Shown piece after piece: positions 1 to 7,917 of a DNA stretch of 64,000 bases. A model generated the notes under the pieces. The model was not told where the DNA came from. It searched no databases and saw only the letters and a list, made by a program, of their open reading frames with translations. Both the position numbers and the translations under genes were made by a program. Position 1 is the first letter of the stretch, and every line of letters starts with the position of its first letter. This DNA is from Cereibacter azotoformans (GTDB lineage: Bacteria > Pseudomonadota > Alphaproteobacteria > Rhodobacterales > Rhodobacteraceae): assembly GCA_017599285.1 (NCBI GenBank), contig JAGFXX010000001.1, positions 2,694,501-2,758,500 of the forward strand, in the 5' to 3' direction.

Positions 1-1693
1 GCACCAGGCCCGAGGCGAAGTGGCCGAGCATGAACATGAACACCCAGGGCATCCAGGCGAAGATCATCGCCTGCGCCTTGTCGGTGGGTGCCGGATTTAG
101 CTTCTGCTGAAGCCACATCGAGATGCCGAGCAGGATCGGCAGGATCCCGATGAAGATCAGCGCCATGGTCGAGCCGGGCGTCGGTGCCGCCCAGGGGGCC
201 AGTCCGAAGAAGTTGAAGATCGAGGACGGGTCGGGCGCCGAGAGGTCCGTGAGCCAGCCGAAGAAGGGGGCGTGGCGCAGTTCGATCGTGACGAAGATCA
301 CCTTGTAGAGCGAGAAGAAGATCGGGATCTGGATCAGGATCGGCAGGCAGCCCGCGGCGGGGTTGACCTGCTTTTCCTTGTAGAGCCGCATCATCTCGCG
401 CTGCATGAGCATCTTGTCCTCGCCCGCGCGCTCGCGGAGCGCCTCGAGCTCGGGCTGCAGCTCCTTCATCCGCGCCATCGAGACGTAGGACTTGTAGGCC
501 AGCGGCAGGACGAGCGCCTTGAGCAGGAAGGTCAGGGCGATGATGGCCAGACCCATGTTGCCGATCATCTGGTTCAGCCAGTGCAGCACCGCAAAGATCG
601 GCTTGGTCAGGAAGAAGAACCAGCCCCAGTCGATCGAGTCGATGAAGCCCGGGATCGGCTCGGCGCCCTCGGTCGGCTCGATCGCGCCTTCGTTCTGGTA
701 GGCGCGGATGGCTTCCCATTCCTTGGCGCCGGCAAAGAGGCGCGAGCTGACTTCCGCCGTGCCGCCGGGTGCCACGGTGACGAGCTGCTCACGGGTCTCG
801 GCCTGGTAGATGTCTGCGCCCGGGACGTATTTGGTCACGCTGCTGAAGGGCTGGCCCTGCTGCGGGATCAGTGTCGTCATCCAGTACTTGTCGGTGAAGC
901 CGATCCAGCCGTCCTGCTGCGCCTCGACCACCTCGGCCAGCGCCCCTTCGCGCGCAACCTGCGGCAGCTCGGCGATGTCGTCGTAATTGGTCTCGGTCAG
1001 CTCGCCGTCGGCGCGGCCCACCGCACCCTCGTGCAGCACGAAGAAGTTCTGCAGGTTCAGAGGCTTGCCATGGCGCGCCACGATCCCGTAGGGCGCGAGG
1101 CGGACAGCCTCGCCCGTCCGGTTCTCGACCGTCTGCGAGATGGTGAACATGTAGTGGTCATCGACCGAGATCGTCCGCGTGAAGACGAGGCCCTGGCCAT
1201 TGTCCCATTCCAGCGTGACCGGCTGGTCCACGCCGAGGGTCGCGCCGCCGACCTGGGTCCAGGTCGTGTTGGCGCCGGGCACATCCTCATAGTCGAGCGC
1301 ACCGGCCGGGGTCCAGCCGTAGAGCGCATAGTAGGCATTCGGTTCGCCCACCGGCGAGAGCAGGCGGACGATCTGCGAGCCGGGGTCCAGCGTCTCGTGG
1401 TACGACTTGAGCGAGAGATCGTCGATCCGCCCGCCCAGCATCGAGATCGAGCCCTGCAGCCGGGGCGTGTCGATCGCGACACGCGGCGTCTCGGGCAGTT
1501 CTGCGTCGGGCGGCACCGCGGTCATGGGCGCATCCGGAGTGGCCGAAGGAGCCAGCGCCGTTTCCTGCGTCGCGACAGTGGCGGGCTCGTCCTGCGTCAC
1601 CGCCTCGGGAGGCGGGAACAGGAAGAACCAGACCATGATCACGAGGAAGCTGAGTCCGGTCGCCAGGATGAGGTTCTTGTTCTGATCGTCCAT
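1..1693 (-). CDS. yidC: YidC membrane protein insertase (partial, C-terminus beyond window)
   Basis: Inner-membrane insertase that integrates and folds membrane proteins, alone or with SecYEG. The ATG at 1693 opens a frame that stays open to the window edge, giving about 564 residues of a protein usually near 600. It shows an N-terminal transmembrane anchor (NLILATGLSFLVIMVWFFLF), a Pro/Ala-rich linker, a large periplasmic domain (residues about 70-340), then the conserved membrane core with the amphipathic segment, KEKQVNPAAGCLPILIQIPI and the hydrophobic stretches after it. The last transmembrane helix and tail are off the left edge. The EAL protein lies upstream on the same strand with a 128-bp gap. 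In most bacteria yidC follows rpmH-rnpA; here those are not directly upstream. Identification is firm. Confidence 0.96.
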   Translation of the reverse strand, partial: MDDQNKNLILATGLSFLVIMVWFFLFPPPEAVTQDEPATVATQETALAPSATPDAPMTAVPPDAELPETPRVAIDTPRLQGSISMLGGRIDDLSLKSYHETLDPGSQIVRLLSPVGEPNAYYALYGWTPAGALDYEDVPGANTTWTQVGGATLGVDQPVTLEWDNGQGLVFTRTISVDDHYMFTISQTVENRTGEAVRLAPYGIVARHGKPLNLQNFFVLHEGAVGRADGELTETNYDDIAELPQVAREGALAEVVEAQQDGWIGFTDKYWMTTLIPQQGQPFSSVTKYVPGADIYQAETREQLVTVAPGGTAEVSSRLFAGAKEWEAIRAYQNEGAIEPTEGAEPIPGFIDSIDWGWFFFLTKPIFAVLHWLNQMIGNMGLAIIALTFLLKALVLPLAYKSYVSMARMKELQPELEALRERAGEDKMLMQREMMRLYKEKQVNPAAGCLPILIQIPIFFSLYKVIFVTIELRHAPFFGWLTDLSAPDPSSIFNFFGLAPWAAPTPGSTMALIFIGILPILLGISMWLQQKLNPAPTDKAQAMIFAWMPWVFMFMLGHFASGLV

Positions 1694-1821
1694 GAAAGAC
1701 ACGCGGTTCCTGTTCAGGGGTGCGGTCGTTCAACAGAAGGGGGCTGCAAAGGTCAAGCAGTTTTCCCCTCCCGGCCGCGGTGGATCGCCTCGCCCCGGAG
1801 CGGCTGCGCGCAGCCGAAACC

Positions 1822-3336
1822 TCACGATCCGGCCCGCGCACCGGGACGGAATAGCTCCTTCCGGGCGGCCAGCCAGCCGGTTGCATCCGCGAGGGGCATG
1901 GGCCGCGCGATCCCGTAGCCCTGCAGATGGCCGCAGCCGAGGCGGGTGAGGGTGGCCAGTTCTCCGGGCGTTTCCACACCTTCGGCCAGCGTCTCCAGCC
2001 CGAGTTGCGAGGCCATGGAAATGATCGCGGCGAGCATGGTGCGCTGGTTGCTGTCGGAATCGGCCCGGGTCACGAAGCTTCGGTCGATCTTGAGCCGGCG
2101 GAGGGCGAAGCGGCGGATGGTGGTGATCGAGGCGTGTCCGGTTCCGAAATCGTCGAGATCGATGCCGCAGCCCAGGGCCGCGAGGCCCGCGATGTTGTGA
2201 ACGACCACATCGCTCGCGCCCTCGGCCACCACGGTCTCGAGGATCTCGACCGACAGCCGGGACGGGAGCAGGTCGAATCGGTCGATCTCCCACTTCAGCC
2301 GCTCGACGAGCCGCGGATTGCGCAGTTCGGAGGCGGAGAAGTTCACGGCCACGCTCGGAACCCGCAGGTCGTCGCGGTCCCACTGGCGAAGCGCCGAGAA
2401 GGCCTGAAACAGCATGACCTCGCCCAGTCGCTCGGACAGGCCCGCCTCCTCGACGGCGGGAAGGAACTCGCCCGGCAGGATCAGTCCGCGCTCGGGGTGC
2501 TGCCAGCGCGCCAGCACCTCGAATCCGCCGATGCCGCCATCGACCGCGCGGATCTGGGGCTGGAACCAGGCCCGGATCTGTCCGCCGTCGAGCGCGGCTT
2601 CGAGCACCTCCCGAAAGGCGTCGCGGTCCGCGCGCTTGCGGGCCATTCCCGGTGCAAAGGCCCGCACGGCACCGGGGCCGTTGCGCACGGCTTCGTCGGC
2701 CGCAACCTGCGCGGCGTCGAGCAGCGCCTTGCCCGAAGCGGTCTCCGTCTGCCCGGGCAGGGAAAAGCCGATCGAGCAGGTCACATAGAGCCGCGATCCG
2801 TCGATGCTGATCGGCGCCGCCAGTGCCGACTGCAGCCGGCTTGCCAGCCGCACCAGCGACTCGAGATCCAGCCGCCGCACGGGATAGAGCGCGACGGCAA
2901 GCCCGCCGCCCTCGAGCCGGGCCACCACATCGCCTTCGCGAAGCGCGCTGCAGAGACGCTCGGCGCTGCGGGCGAGCATCTCGGACTGCACGGCGCGCCC
3001 ATGACGGTCGAGGAGTTTCTCCATCCCGTCGAACTGCAGCACGAGGCAGGCTGTCGTCCGTCCGGTTGCGGCGCGTTCGCCCAGCACACGGTCGAGGGCG
3101 GCGACGACATGCGGACGCAGCGCCAGCCCCTCGCCCGTGGAGGGGCCGCGGTCGCGGAACGTGCCGCCTGCCGCGTAAAGAAGCGGCAGGCCAAGGGCCA
3201 TGAGCACCAGGGACCGCTCGCCCCCCAGCCAGTAGGCCAGAAGCGTCAGGGCGGGGAGGAAGGCAAGAAGCTCGGGCCGGCGGAGCAGGTTTCCGATGCG
3301 GACGAACGCCGCGGACGATCCGCCCATGACCTGCAT
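1822..3336 (-). CDS. Membrane-anchored degenerate GGDEF / EAL domain protein, probable c-di-GMP phosphodiesterase
   Basis: Predicted to hydrolyse cyclic di-GMP. A hydrophobic N-terminus (residues about 24-57) would anchor it in the inner membrane. Next comes a GGDEF-type domain (about 80-230) whose signature is GGGLA at 143-147 rather than GGDEF, so cyclase activity is unlikely. A full EAL domain follows (about 250-495) with EVL at 273-275 (the catalytic Glu is kept), an Asn in NFSASEL, ILET, DDFGTG, the Lys in LKIDRSF, AEGVET and a Gln near the end. The start was chosen at 3336 because an AGGGGA lies 6-7 nt upstream; an ATG at 3342 is too close to it. 504 residues. ttcA lies 73 bp upstream on the same strand. 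Domain assignment is sure; whether it is active or a sensor is inferred. Confidence 0.88.
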   Translation of the reverse strand: MQVMGGSSAAFVRIGNLLRRPELLAFLPALTLLAYWLGGERSLVLMALGLPLLYAAGGTFRDRGPSTGEGLALRPHVVAALDRVLGERAATGRTTACLVLQFDGMEKLLDRHGRAVQSEMLARSAERLCSALREGDVVARLEGGGLAVALYPVRRLDLESLVRLASRLQSALAAPISIDGSRLYVTCSIGFSLPGQTETASGKALLDAAQVAADEAVRNGPGAVRAFAPGMARKRADRDAFREVLEAALDGGQIRAWFQPQIRAVDGGIGGFEVLARWQHPERGLILPGEFLPAVEEAGLSERLGEVMLFQAFSALRQWDRDDLRVPSVAVNFSASELRNPRLVERLKWEIDRFDLLPSRLSVEILETVVAEGASDVVVHNIAGLAALGCGIDLDDFGTGHASITTIRRFALRRLKIDRSFVTRADSDSNQRTMLAAIISMASQLGLETLAEGVETPGELATLTRLGCGHLQGYGIARPMPLADATGWLAARKELFRPGARAGS

Positions 3337-3409
3337 TTGCATTCCCCTTCCGTGGCAGCGGGCCGGAGGCCCCGACTGCGCACCATAGGAGACGAGTCTC
3401 AGCGGGAGG

Positions 3410-4288
3410 TTAATCCCCGCCCCGAAGCTGCGGCGGCTCCGCCCCGTTTCTGCCCGACGCCGTTCCCGTGGCGAGTCCTGCAAAGTCGAACAGGCCCGGA
3501 TCGAGAAGATGCGAGGGACGCGCGTTCATCAGCGCGCGGAACATCACCTGCCGCCTGCCCGGCGAACGCGCCTCCCAGCCGTCGAGGATCTGCTTTACCT
3601 GCTGACGCTGCAGTCCGTCCTGCGAACCGCAGAGGTCGCAGGGGATGATTGGATAGTTCATCGAGCGGGCGAACCGCTCGCAATCGGCCTCGGCGACGAA
3701 GGCGAGCGGACGGTAGACGAACAGGTCGCCCTCTTCGTTGACCAGCTTCGGCGGCATCGTGGCCAGCCGCCCGCCGTGGAAGAGGTTCATGAAGAAGGTC
3801 TCGAGGATGTCGTCGCGGTGGTGGCCGAGCACAATGGCCGAGCAGCCTTCCTCGCGCGCGATGCGGTAGAGGTTGCCGCGCCGGAGCCGCGAGCAGAGCG
3901 AGCAATAGGTGCGTCCCTGCGGGATCTTGTCCACGACGATGGAATAGGTGTCCTGGTACTCGATGCGGTGGGGGATTCCCATTCGGGTGAGAAATTCTGG
4001 CAGAACCGTCGCCGGGAAGCCGGGCTGGCCCTGATCGAGGTTGCAGGCCAGCAGCTCCACCGGCAACAGCCCGCGCCACTTCAACTCGATGAGGGCGGCC
4101 AGGAGAGTGAAGCTGTCTTTCCCGCCGGACAGGCAAACGAGCCAGCGTGCATCCCGCCCATCCACCATGCCGTATTGGTCCAGGGCCTCGCGGACGTTGC
4201 GCACGATGCGTTTGCGCAACTTTCGGAATTCCGTGGTCTGTGGAGCGCCCTGGAGGATAGGATGGATGTCATCTAGCTCATCGGTCAT
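3410..4288 (-). CDS. ttcA: tRNA 2-thiocytidine(32) synthetase TtcA
   Basis: Thiolates cytidine 32 of tRNAs in an ATP-dependent reaction using an iron-sulfur cluster. The 292-residue protein has the PP-loop SGGKDS at 54-59 and the two Cys pairs typical of TtcA, CSLC (C129, C132) and CDLC (C217, C220), which include the cluster ligands. Length matches the family (about 290-310). The ATG at 4288 has GAGG 8 nt upstream; an in-frame ATG 24 bp further out has no such site. It is the first gene of the minus-strand run toward the EAL protein and yidC. Confidence 0.95.
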   Translation of the reverse strand: MTDELDDIHPILQGAPQTTEFRKLRKRIVRNVREALDQYGMVDGRDARWLVCLSGGKDSFTLLAALIELKWRGLLPVELLACNLDQGQPGFPATVLPEFLTRMGIPHRIEYQDTYSIVVDKIPQGRTYCSLCSRLRRGNLYRIAREEGCSAIVLGHHRDDILETFFMNLFHGGRLATMPPKLVNEEGDLFVYRPLAFVAEADCERFARSMNYPIIPCDLCGSQDGLQRQQVKQILDGWEARSPGRRQVMFRALMNARPSHLLDPGLFDFAGLATGTASGRNGAEPPQLRGGD

Positions 4289-4751
4289 AAGCGGCGCCTC
4301 ATGGGATAGCATGGGTCATGAAAGGGTCATGTGCCATAGCTGCCACCGAACTGACAGTGGTCGCGTGGCCTGCCTTGCCCTGCTGTCGATCTGATGTGAG
4401 AGAAGCTCGGCGGGATACTTGACGTCTTACCCCCACAGAGCCGGATGCGACAGGTTCAGGGCGGACCGAGCCGTCTCTCTGGCCCATGCTCAAGCGCCAG
4501 CGGCCCCTCCGACGTGAGGTCAAGCACGCGTTCGAGGCCCGGATGGATGCCGCAGTCCACGACCGCGAGGTCGCTTGCGCTGATGTATCAACCGCTTCGC
4601 CGGTGTTCAGGCCGAACCAGGCGCGCTGCCCCGGGCAGGTCGGCCCTGCAGCCTGGGTCATCGAGTCAGGATCGTCTTGCTGCCCGACTGCACCGTCCTG
4701 AGGTGGGCTCCGGCAAGGGCGTCTCTGGTCGTACCTCGGGCGCGCGCGGTG
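4289..4751. other. 463-bp gap without a supported gene
   Basis: Between ttcA and the small lipoprotein gene I see no frame with a good ribosome site and recognisable product on either strand. Short open frames exist on both strands but read as low-complexity Arg/Ser/Pro sequence. A TTGACG occurs near 4412, and the 3' part carries overlapping ATGATTCATGATAAC-type sequence near 4753. It could hold the ttcA promoter on its left side and a decayed gene; I could not identify one. Confidence 0.4.
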
Positions 4752-5117
4752 TCATGATTCATGATAACCATGCCGGTAGAGGCAGCGGGCATCGTAGGCC
4801 GCCCGGCCATCGCGGCTTCGGAAGAGGCACGCTCCGGGCAGCTCCCATGCGGACGGCGGGCGCTGGATGCCCCGGACGCAGGGCATGCCGGGACGGCGGT
4901 CGTTGCCGCAGACCGGAGGCGGCGGATAGGGCCGTCCCCAACCGTCCGGCGCCCTGTGGCGGATCGGCGGCGCGGCAGGCAGGCCGAGGGGGCGGTCCAC
5001 CACCACGACAGGCGTGCGGCCGGCTGGCTGCGCCTCGGAGCAGCCGGGCAGGAGGAGCACCGGCGCCACCAGCGCAAGGGCCACGAGGGGCGCGGATCGG
5101 GATCTGAGCGGGAACAT
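4752..5117 (-). CDS. Small proline-rich lipoprotein, function unknown
   Basis: A 121-residue protein with a classic lipoprotein signal: basic start MFPLRSRS, a hydrophobic stretch and the lipobox LLPGC, so Cys about 25 should become lipid-modified. The mature part is Pro/Arg-rich with scattered Cys (VCGNDRRPGMPC, CLYRHG) and no domain I recognise. The start at 5117 is set by AGGAGG 5-6 nt upstream; the frame extends further but those codons lack a ribosome site and would bury the signal peptide. Divergent from the exported protein at 5318. Confidence 0.7.
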   Translation of the reverse strand: MFPLRSRSAPLVALALVAPVLLLPGCSEAQPAGRTPVVVVDRPLGLPAAPPIRHRAPDGWGRPYPPPPVCGNDRRPGMPCVRGIQRPPSAWELPGACLFRSRDGRAAYDARCLYRHGYHES

Positions 5118-5317
5118 GACATCCTCCTGAAGGCAACCGGCCTCCCGCCGGCGTCCCCAAGGCTGGGCACCGCGCCCCTTGCCGAGCAATAGCGGGCCCC
5201 TGTCAGGAGATGACCCGCCGCCTGATAGGCGATAACAAGAGCCGGGATCGGGCTCCGACATTGATTATCCCCGGCCCGCTCCCCATCATCGGGACCACGA
5301 GAAACCGGAGTCGCTCC

Positions 5318-5608
5318 ATGAGACTTTCCGCCCTGCTGGCCGTGCTCGCGCTTGCCGGCGCGCTCGCCGCGCCAGCCGAGGCCGCCTGCTACGCCGACTA
5401 CAAGGCAAAGCAGGATCGCCCACTCCGCCTTCATTACGGTGTGGCGCAGGTGCCCGACAGCGCCTGCAACCGCAAGGCCGCCACACGCGTTCTGAAGCCA
5501 CGCCTCGAGCAGGCGGGCTGGACGCTCCTGAACGTTCTCTCGACGTTCGGGCCCGAGGGACTGGACGAAAGGAAAGCGAGTGCAGGACGCTACTTCCTCC
5601 GCTACTGA
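5318..5608 (+). CDS. Small exported protein, conserved-hypothetical type
   Basis: 96 residues with a clear Sec signal peptide (MRLSALLAVLALAGALAAPAEA, cleavage after AEA) and a mature domain of about 74 residues with two Cys, probably a disulfide in the periplasm. The remainder (LRLHYGVAQV, LEQAGWTLLNVLS) is globular in character, with no motif I can assign. ATG 5318 has CGGAG 7 nt upstream. Its 3' end overlaps the next gene by 29 bp in another frame, so the two are co-transcribed and probably translationally coupled. Confidence 0.78.
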   Translation: MRLSALLAVLALAGALAAPAEAACYADYKAKQDRPLRLHYGVAQVPDSACNRKAATRVLKPRLEQAGWTLLNVLSTFGPEGLDERKASAGRYFLRY

Positions 5609-6284
5609 CGCGCTGAAGGCCGGCAACCGGGTCGTGGCCGGCGGAATCGCGGCCATCGTCCTGATCCTGTCGGCTGCGGCGGTGTTCCTCTTCCTCAACC
5701 TGCCCGATGCCGACGCCTTCAACGCGCGGGTCGAGCGCCTGTTCGTCGAGGTGGATGCCCTGCGCTCGGGGCCCGAGATCCGGCTGCTGGAGATCATCGC
5801 CCAGTCGGGCACCACCTTCTCGGAGGTGCTGGCCAGCTACCGGATGGTGATCTTCGTACTGCTGGTCTTCTCGACCTCGCTGCTGGTGGCGGCGCTGGTC
5901 CTGCTTGTGACCATCGTCGCGCTGAACCGGCGTATGTCGGCGATCCAGCGGTCGGGCATCCAGGTGGCCTCGCTGATGATCTCGCGCGAGAGCCGGTCGG
6001 TCTATATCAACGACATGGAGTTCAGCCTGACCGAGGCCGCGATCGAGACGCTCTCGGTGCTGGCCGAGGCGCGGATGGACGATGACGTGCTGACCGGGGC
6101 GCAGATCGAGGCGATGATCTCGGGCAAGAGCGTGACCGACTGCGACGAAGCGGCGGGGGCGACGCGCGTCAAGCGGCTGCGCGACGCGCTTGGCAACCAG
6201 ATGGTGAGCGAACTGCTGGTCAAGACGATCGCGCGGCGCGGCTACATGCTGGCCGTGGGCAAGGACGTGATCCGCATGGTCTGA
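5580..6284 (+). CDS. Membrane-anchored protein with C-terminal OmpR-like winged helix
   Basis: 234 residues from a GTG start with AAGGAAA upstream. Two transmembrane segments (about 18-40 and 88-112) flank a short region of about 45 residues. The cytoplasmic tail (about 140-234) looks like a response-regulator output domain: MEFSLTEAAIETLSVLAEA, then an ATRVKRLRDALG recognition-helix-like segment, then LLVKTIARRGYMLAVG, which matches the RGYRL wing of OmpR/PhoB proteins. There is no receiver domain. This suggests a ToxR-like one-component regulator working from the membrane, though with the DNA-binding part at the C-terminus. It overlaps the exported-protein gene by 29 bp, so that protein may be its partner or sensor (inference). 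Confidence 0.72.
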   Translation: MQDATSSATDALKAGNRVVAGGIAAIVLILSAAAVFLFLNLPDADAFNARVERLFVEVDALRSGPEIRLLEIIAQSGTTFSEVLASYRMVIFVLLVFSTSLLVAALVLLVTIVALNRRMSAIQRSGIQVASLMISRESRSVYINDMEFSLTEAAIETLSVLAEARMDDDVLTGAQIEAMISGKSVTDCDEAAGATRVKRLRDALGNQMVSELLVKTIARRGYMLAVGKDVIRMV

Positions 6285-6374
6285 GCCCTTGCCCGCCCGC
6301 TGCGGGGCCATTCGCCGCGCTTGTGGCGCATGGCGGGCGGGCATAGGCTTTCCGATGAGCAGAGGAGAGCGGAC

Positions 6375-6692
6375 ATGACCCAGATCGACCCGGCCTTCAC
6401 CGGCCAGACCGTCATCACCACCTTCGAGATGACGCCCGGCACCTGCGCCGACCTGCTGGAAGAGCTGCAGGCGGCGCTGGAGGATTTCATCCGCCACCAG
6501 CCCGGCTTCATCTCGGCGAGCCTGCATGTGAACGATGCGCAGACGCGGGTGGCCAACTACTCGCAATGGCGCAGGCGCGAGGACTTCCAGGCGATGCTGC
6601 GGGCGCCCGAGATGCGGGAGCGCACCCGCCGCTTCGCCTCGCTCTGCCGCAGCTTCGAGCCCGTCATGTATGATGTCGTCGCGGCCTGCTGA
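6375..6692 (+). CDS. ABM-domain (antibiotic biosynthesis monooxygenase-like) protein
   Basis: 105 residues with the dimeric alpha/beta-barrel pattern of the ABM family: a first strand TVITTFEM, a helix TCADLLEELQAALEDFIRHQ, PGFISASLHV, then NYSQWRRREDFQAML. Members act on quinones, haem or small aromatics, but many are uncharacterised and no substrate can be read from the sequence. ATG 6375 has AGAGGAGAG just upstream; earlier in-frame codons lack a site. It stands alone between the winged-helix gene and the small membrane protein. Confidence 0.75.
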   Translation: MTQIDPAFTGQTVITTFEMTPGTCADLLEELQAALEDFIRHQPGFISASLHVNDAQTRVANYSQWRRREDFQAMLRAPEMRERTRRFASLCRSFEPVMYDVVAAC

Positions 6693-6835
6693 CGGGTCGG
6701 CGCGTCGTCGCTGACGTCTCCGGCGGGGCGTGACGGGCGCGCGTGCCAGCCGGATTCGGTTTCGGCGATCATTCTTGCGGACAGGCGGACCCCGCCTGCG
6801 GTCTTCCGCGTTTCCCAGCCGGATCAGGGGAGAAG

Positions 6836-7111
6836 ATGATGGAAGAGTTCATGCAAGGGGTGGGCGTCGTGGGTCTCGTGGTGCTGGCGGTGGTCGGGCT
6901 TGCGGCGGGCTGGATCGCGAGCCAGGTGTCCGGCGGACGCCACCGCGGTCGCTACATGCTGATCGGGCTGGTGAGCGCGATTGCCGCGCCGCTTCTGCTC
7001 GTGGCGCTGGGAGTGACGGTGCTGGCGGCGTCGGGTCTCGTGGCGATGGTGGTGGCCGCGCTGATCGGCGCCGTGATCGTGCTCTTCCTCGCGAGGCTCC
7101 TGTTCGACTGA
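6836..7111 (+). CDS. Small GlsB/YeaQ/YmgE-like membrane protein
   Basis: About 90 residues and almost entirely hydrophobic, with three predicted membrane segments (VGVVGLVVLAVVGLAAGWIA; YMLIGLVSAIAAPLLLVALG; LVAMVVAALIGAVIVLFLA). The Gly-rich GLAAGWIASQ with a following basic GGRHRGRY resembles the transglycosylase-associated (GlsB/YeaQ) family, often linked to stress. Two adjacent ATGs (6836, 6839) share the AGGGGA site; the second has the better 7-nt spacing. It converges on the outer-membrane-type gene 10 bp away. Confidence 0.65.
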   Translation: MMEEFMQGVGVVGLVVLAVVGLAAGWIASQVSGGRHRGRYMLIGLVSAIAAPLLLVALGVTVLAASGLVAMVVAALIGAVIVLFLARLLFD

Positions 7112-7120
7112 GGCAGCGGG

Positions 7121-7849
7121 TCAGAAGTCGAGCCAGATCCCGAGCTTGAGCGCCGGATCGGCGTGTCCGCTGACGGGCAGGATCACCCCGAGTTCCAGTT
7201 TCAGGGGCGTGCTCAGGTCATAGACCAGTGAGCTTGCGAGGCGGGCGTCGAACCCCGCTTCGCGCCCCTGCTCGAGCTGAAGCTGCTCGATCCACATGAT
7301 CCGGTCGTGCGGCCTGAGGCCGAGCGTGATCTCGGCCTTGGCGCTGGTCTCGGGCATCAGGTAGCTGTAGGTCGCCACCGTCCGACCGTGCACCTGCTGC
7401 GAGAAGGTGACGTCGCGGGCGGTCACGACGGCGCGGGCTTCGGCGGCCAGCCAGCCGGGGCCGAAGCGGGTCGTGATCCCGCGCCCCCAGCCGCCACCGA
7501 CCTGAACCAGCGGCGCGACATCGCCCGCGATGAGGCTTGCGCCGATGCCGGCCGAGGCCGCGATCCGGTGCGGCCCGCGCTCCCACGCCTTCTGCGCCCA
7601 GAGGATCAGCTTGCCGTCGCCCTGCGCCGAGCGTCCGGCGTCGAGGCCCAGCGTGATCCGCTCGGTAAGCCCATATTCGGCCCAGAGGCCCGTCCAGCTG
7701 TCCCGCGCCTCGTCCTGTTGTTGCGAGAGGGTGAGGAAGATGCCGCCCTTCTCGCGCGGCCAGGGGCCGGAGACGGCCGGCGCCACGCCCCAGAGGAACA
7801 CCCCGGCAAATGCCACCAGCCCGGCAAGGCGCATGAGAGCGGTTCGCAT
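7121..7849 (-). CDS. Exported beta-rich protein, probable outer-membrane or periplasmic protein
   Basis: 242 residues with a signal peptide (MRTALMRLAGLVAFAGVFLWG...AVSG). The mature part alternates short amphipathic strands with Gly/Asp turns (GIFLTLSQQQ, LILWAQKAWERG, IAASAGIGASL, KAEITLGLRP, KLELGVILPVSG) and ends with Phe (LGIWLDF), a pattern common in beta-barrel outer-membrane proteins. I recognise no specific family. The start is supported by GGAGGG 6 nt upstream. Function unknown. Confidence 0.7.
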   Translation of the reverse strand: MRTALMRLAGLVAFAGVFLWGVAPAVSGPWPREKGGIFLTLSQQQDEARDSWTGLWAEYGLTERITLGLDAGRSAQGDGKLILWAQKAWERGPHRIAASAGIGASLIAGDVAPLVQVGGGWGRGITTRFGPGWLAAEARAVVTARDVTFSQQVHGRTVATYSYLMPETSAKAEITLGLRPHDRIMWIEQLQLEQGREAGFDARLASSLVYDLSTPLKLELGVILPVSGHADPALKLGIWLDF

Positions 7850-7917
7850 GGATGACCCTCCGACGCGCTTAGCCTGCGCCCGGCGTGGTTAAGGGTCTCT
7901 TAAGGGCAACCCGGGCG

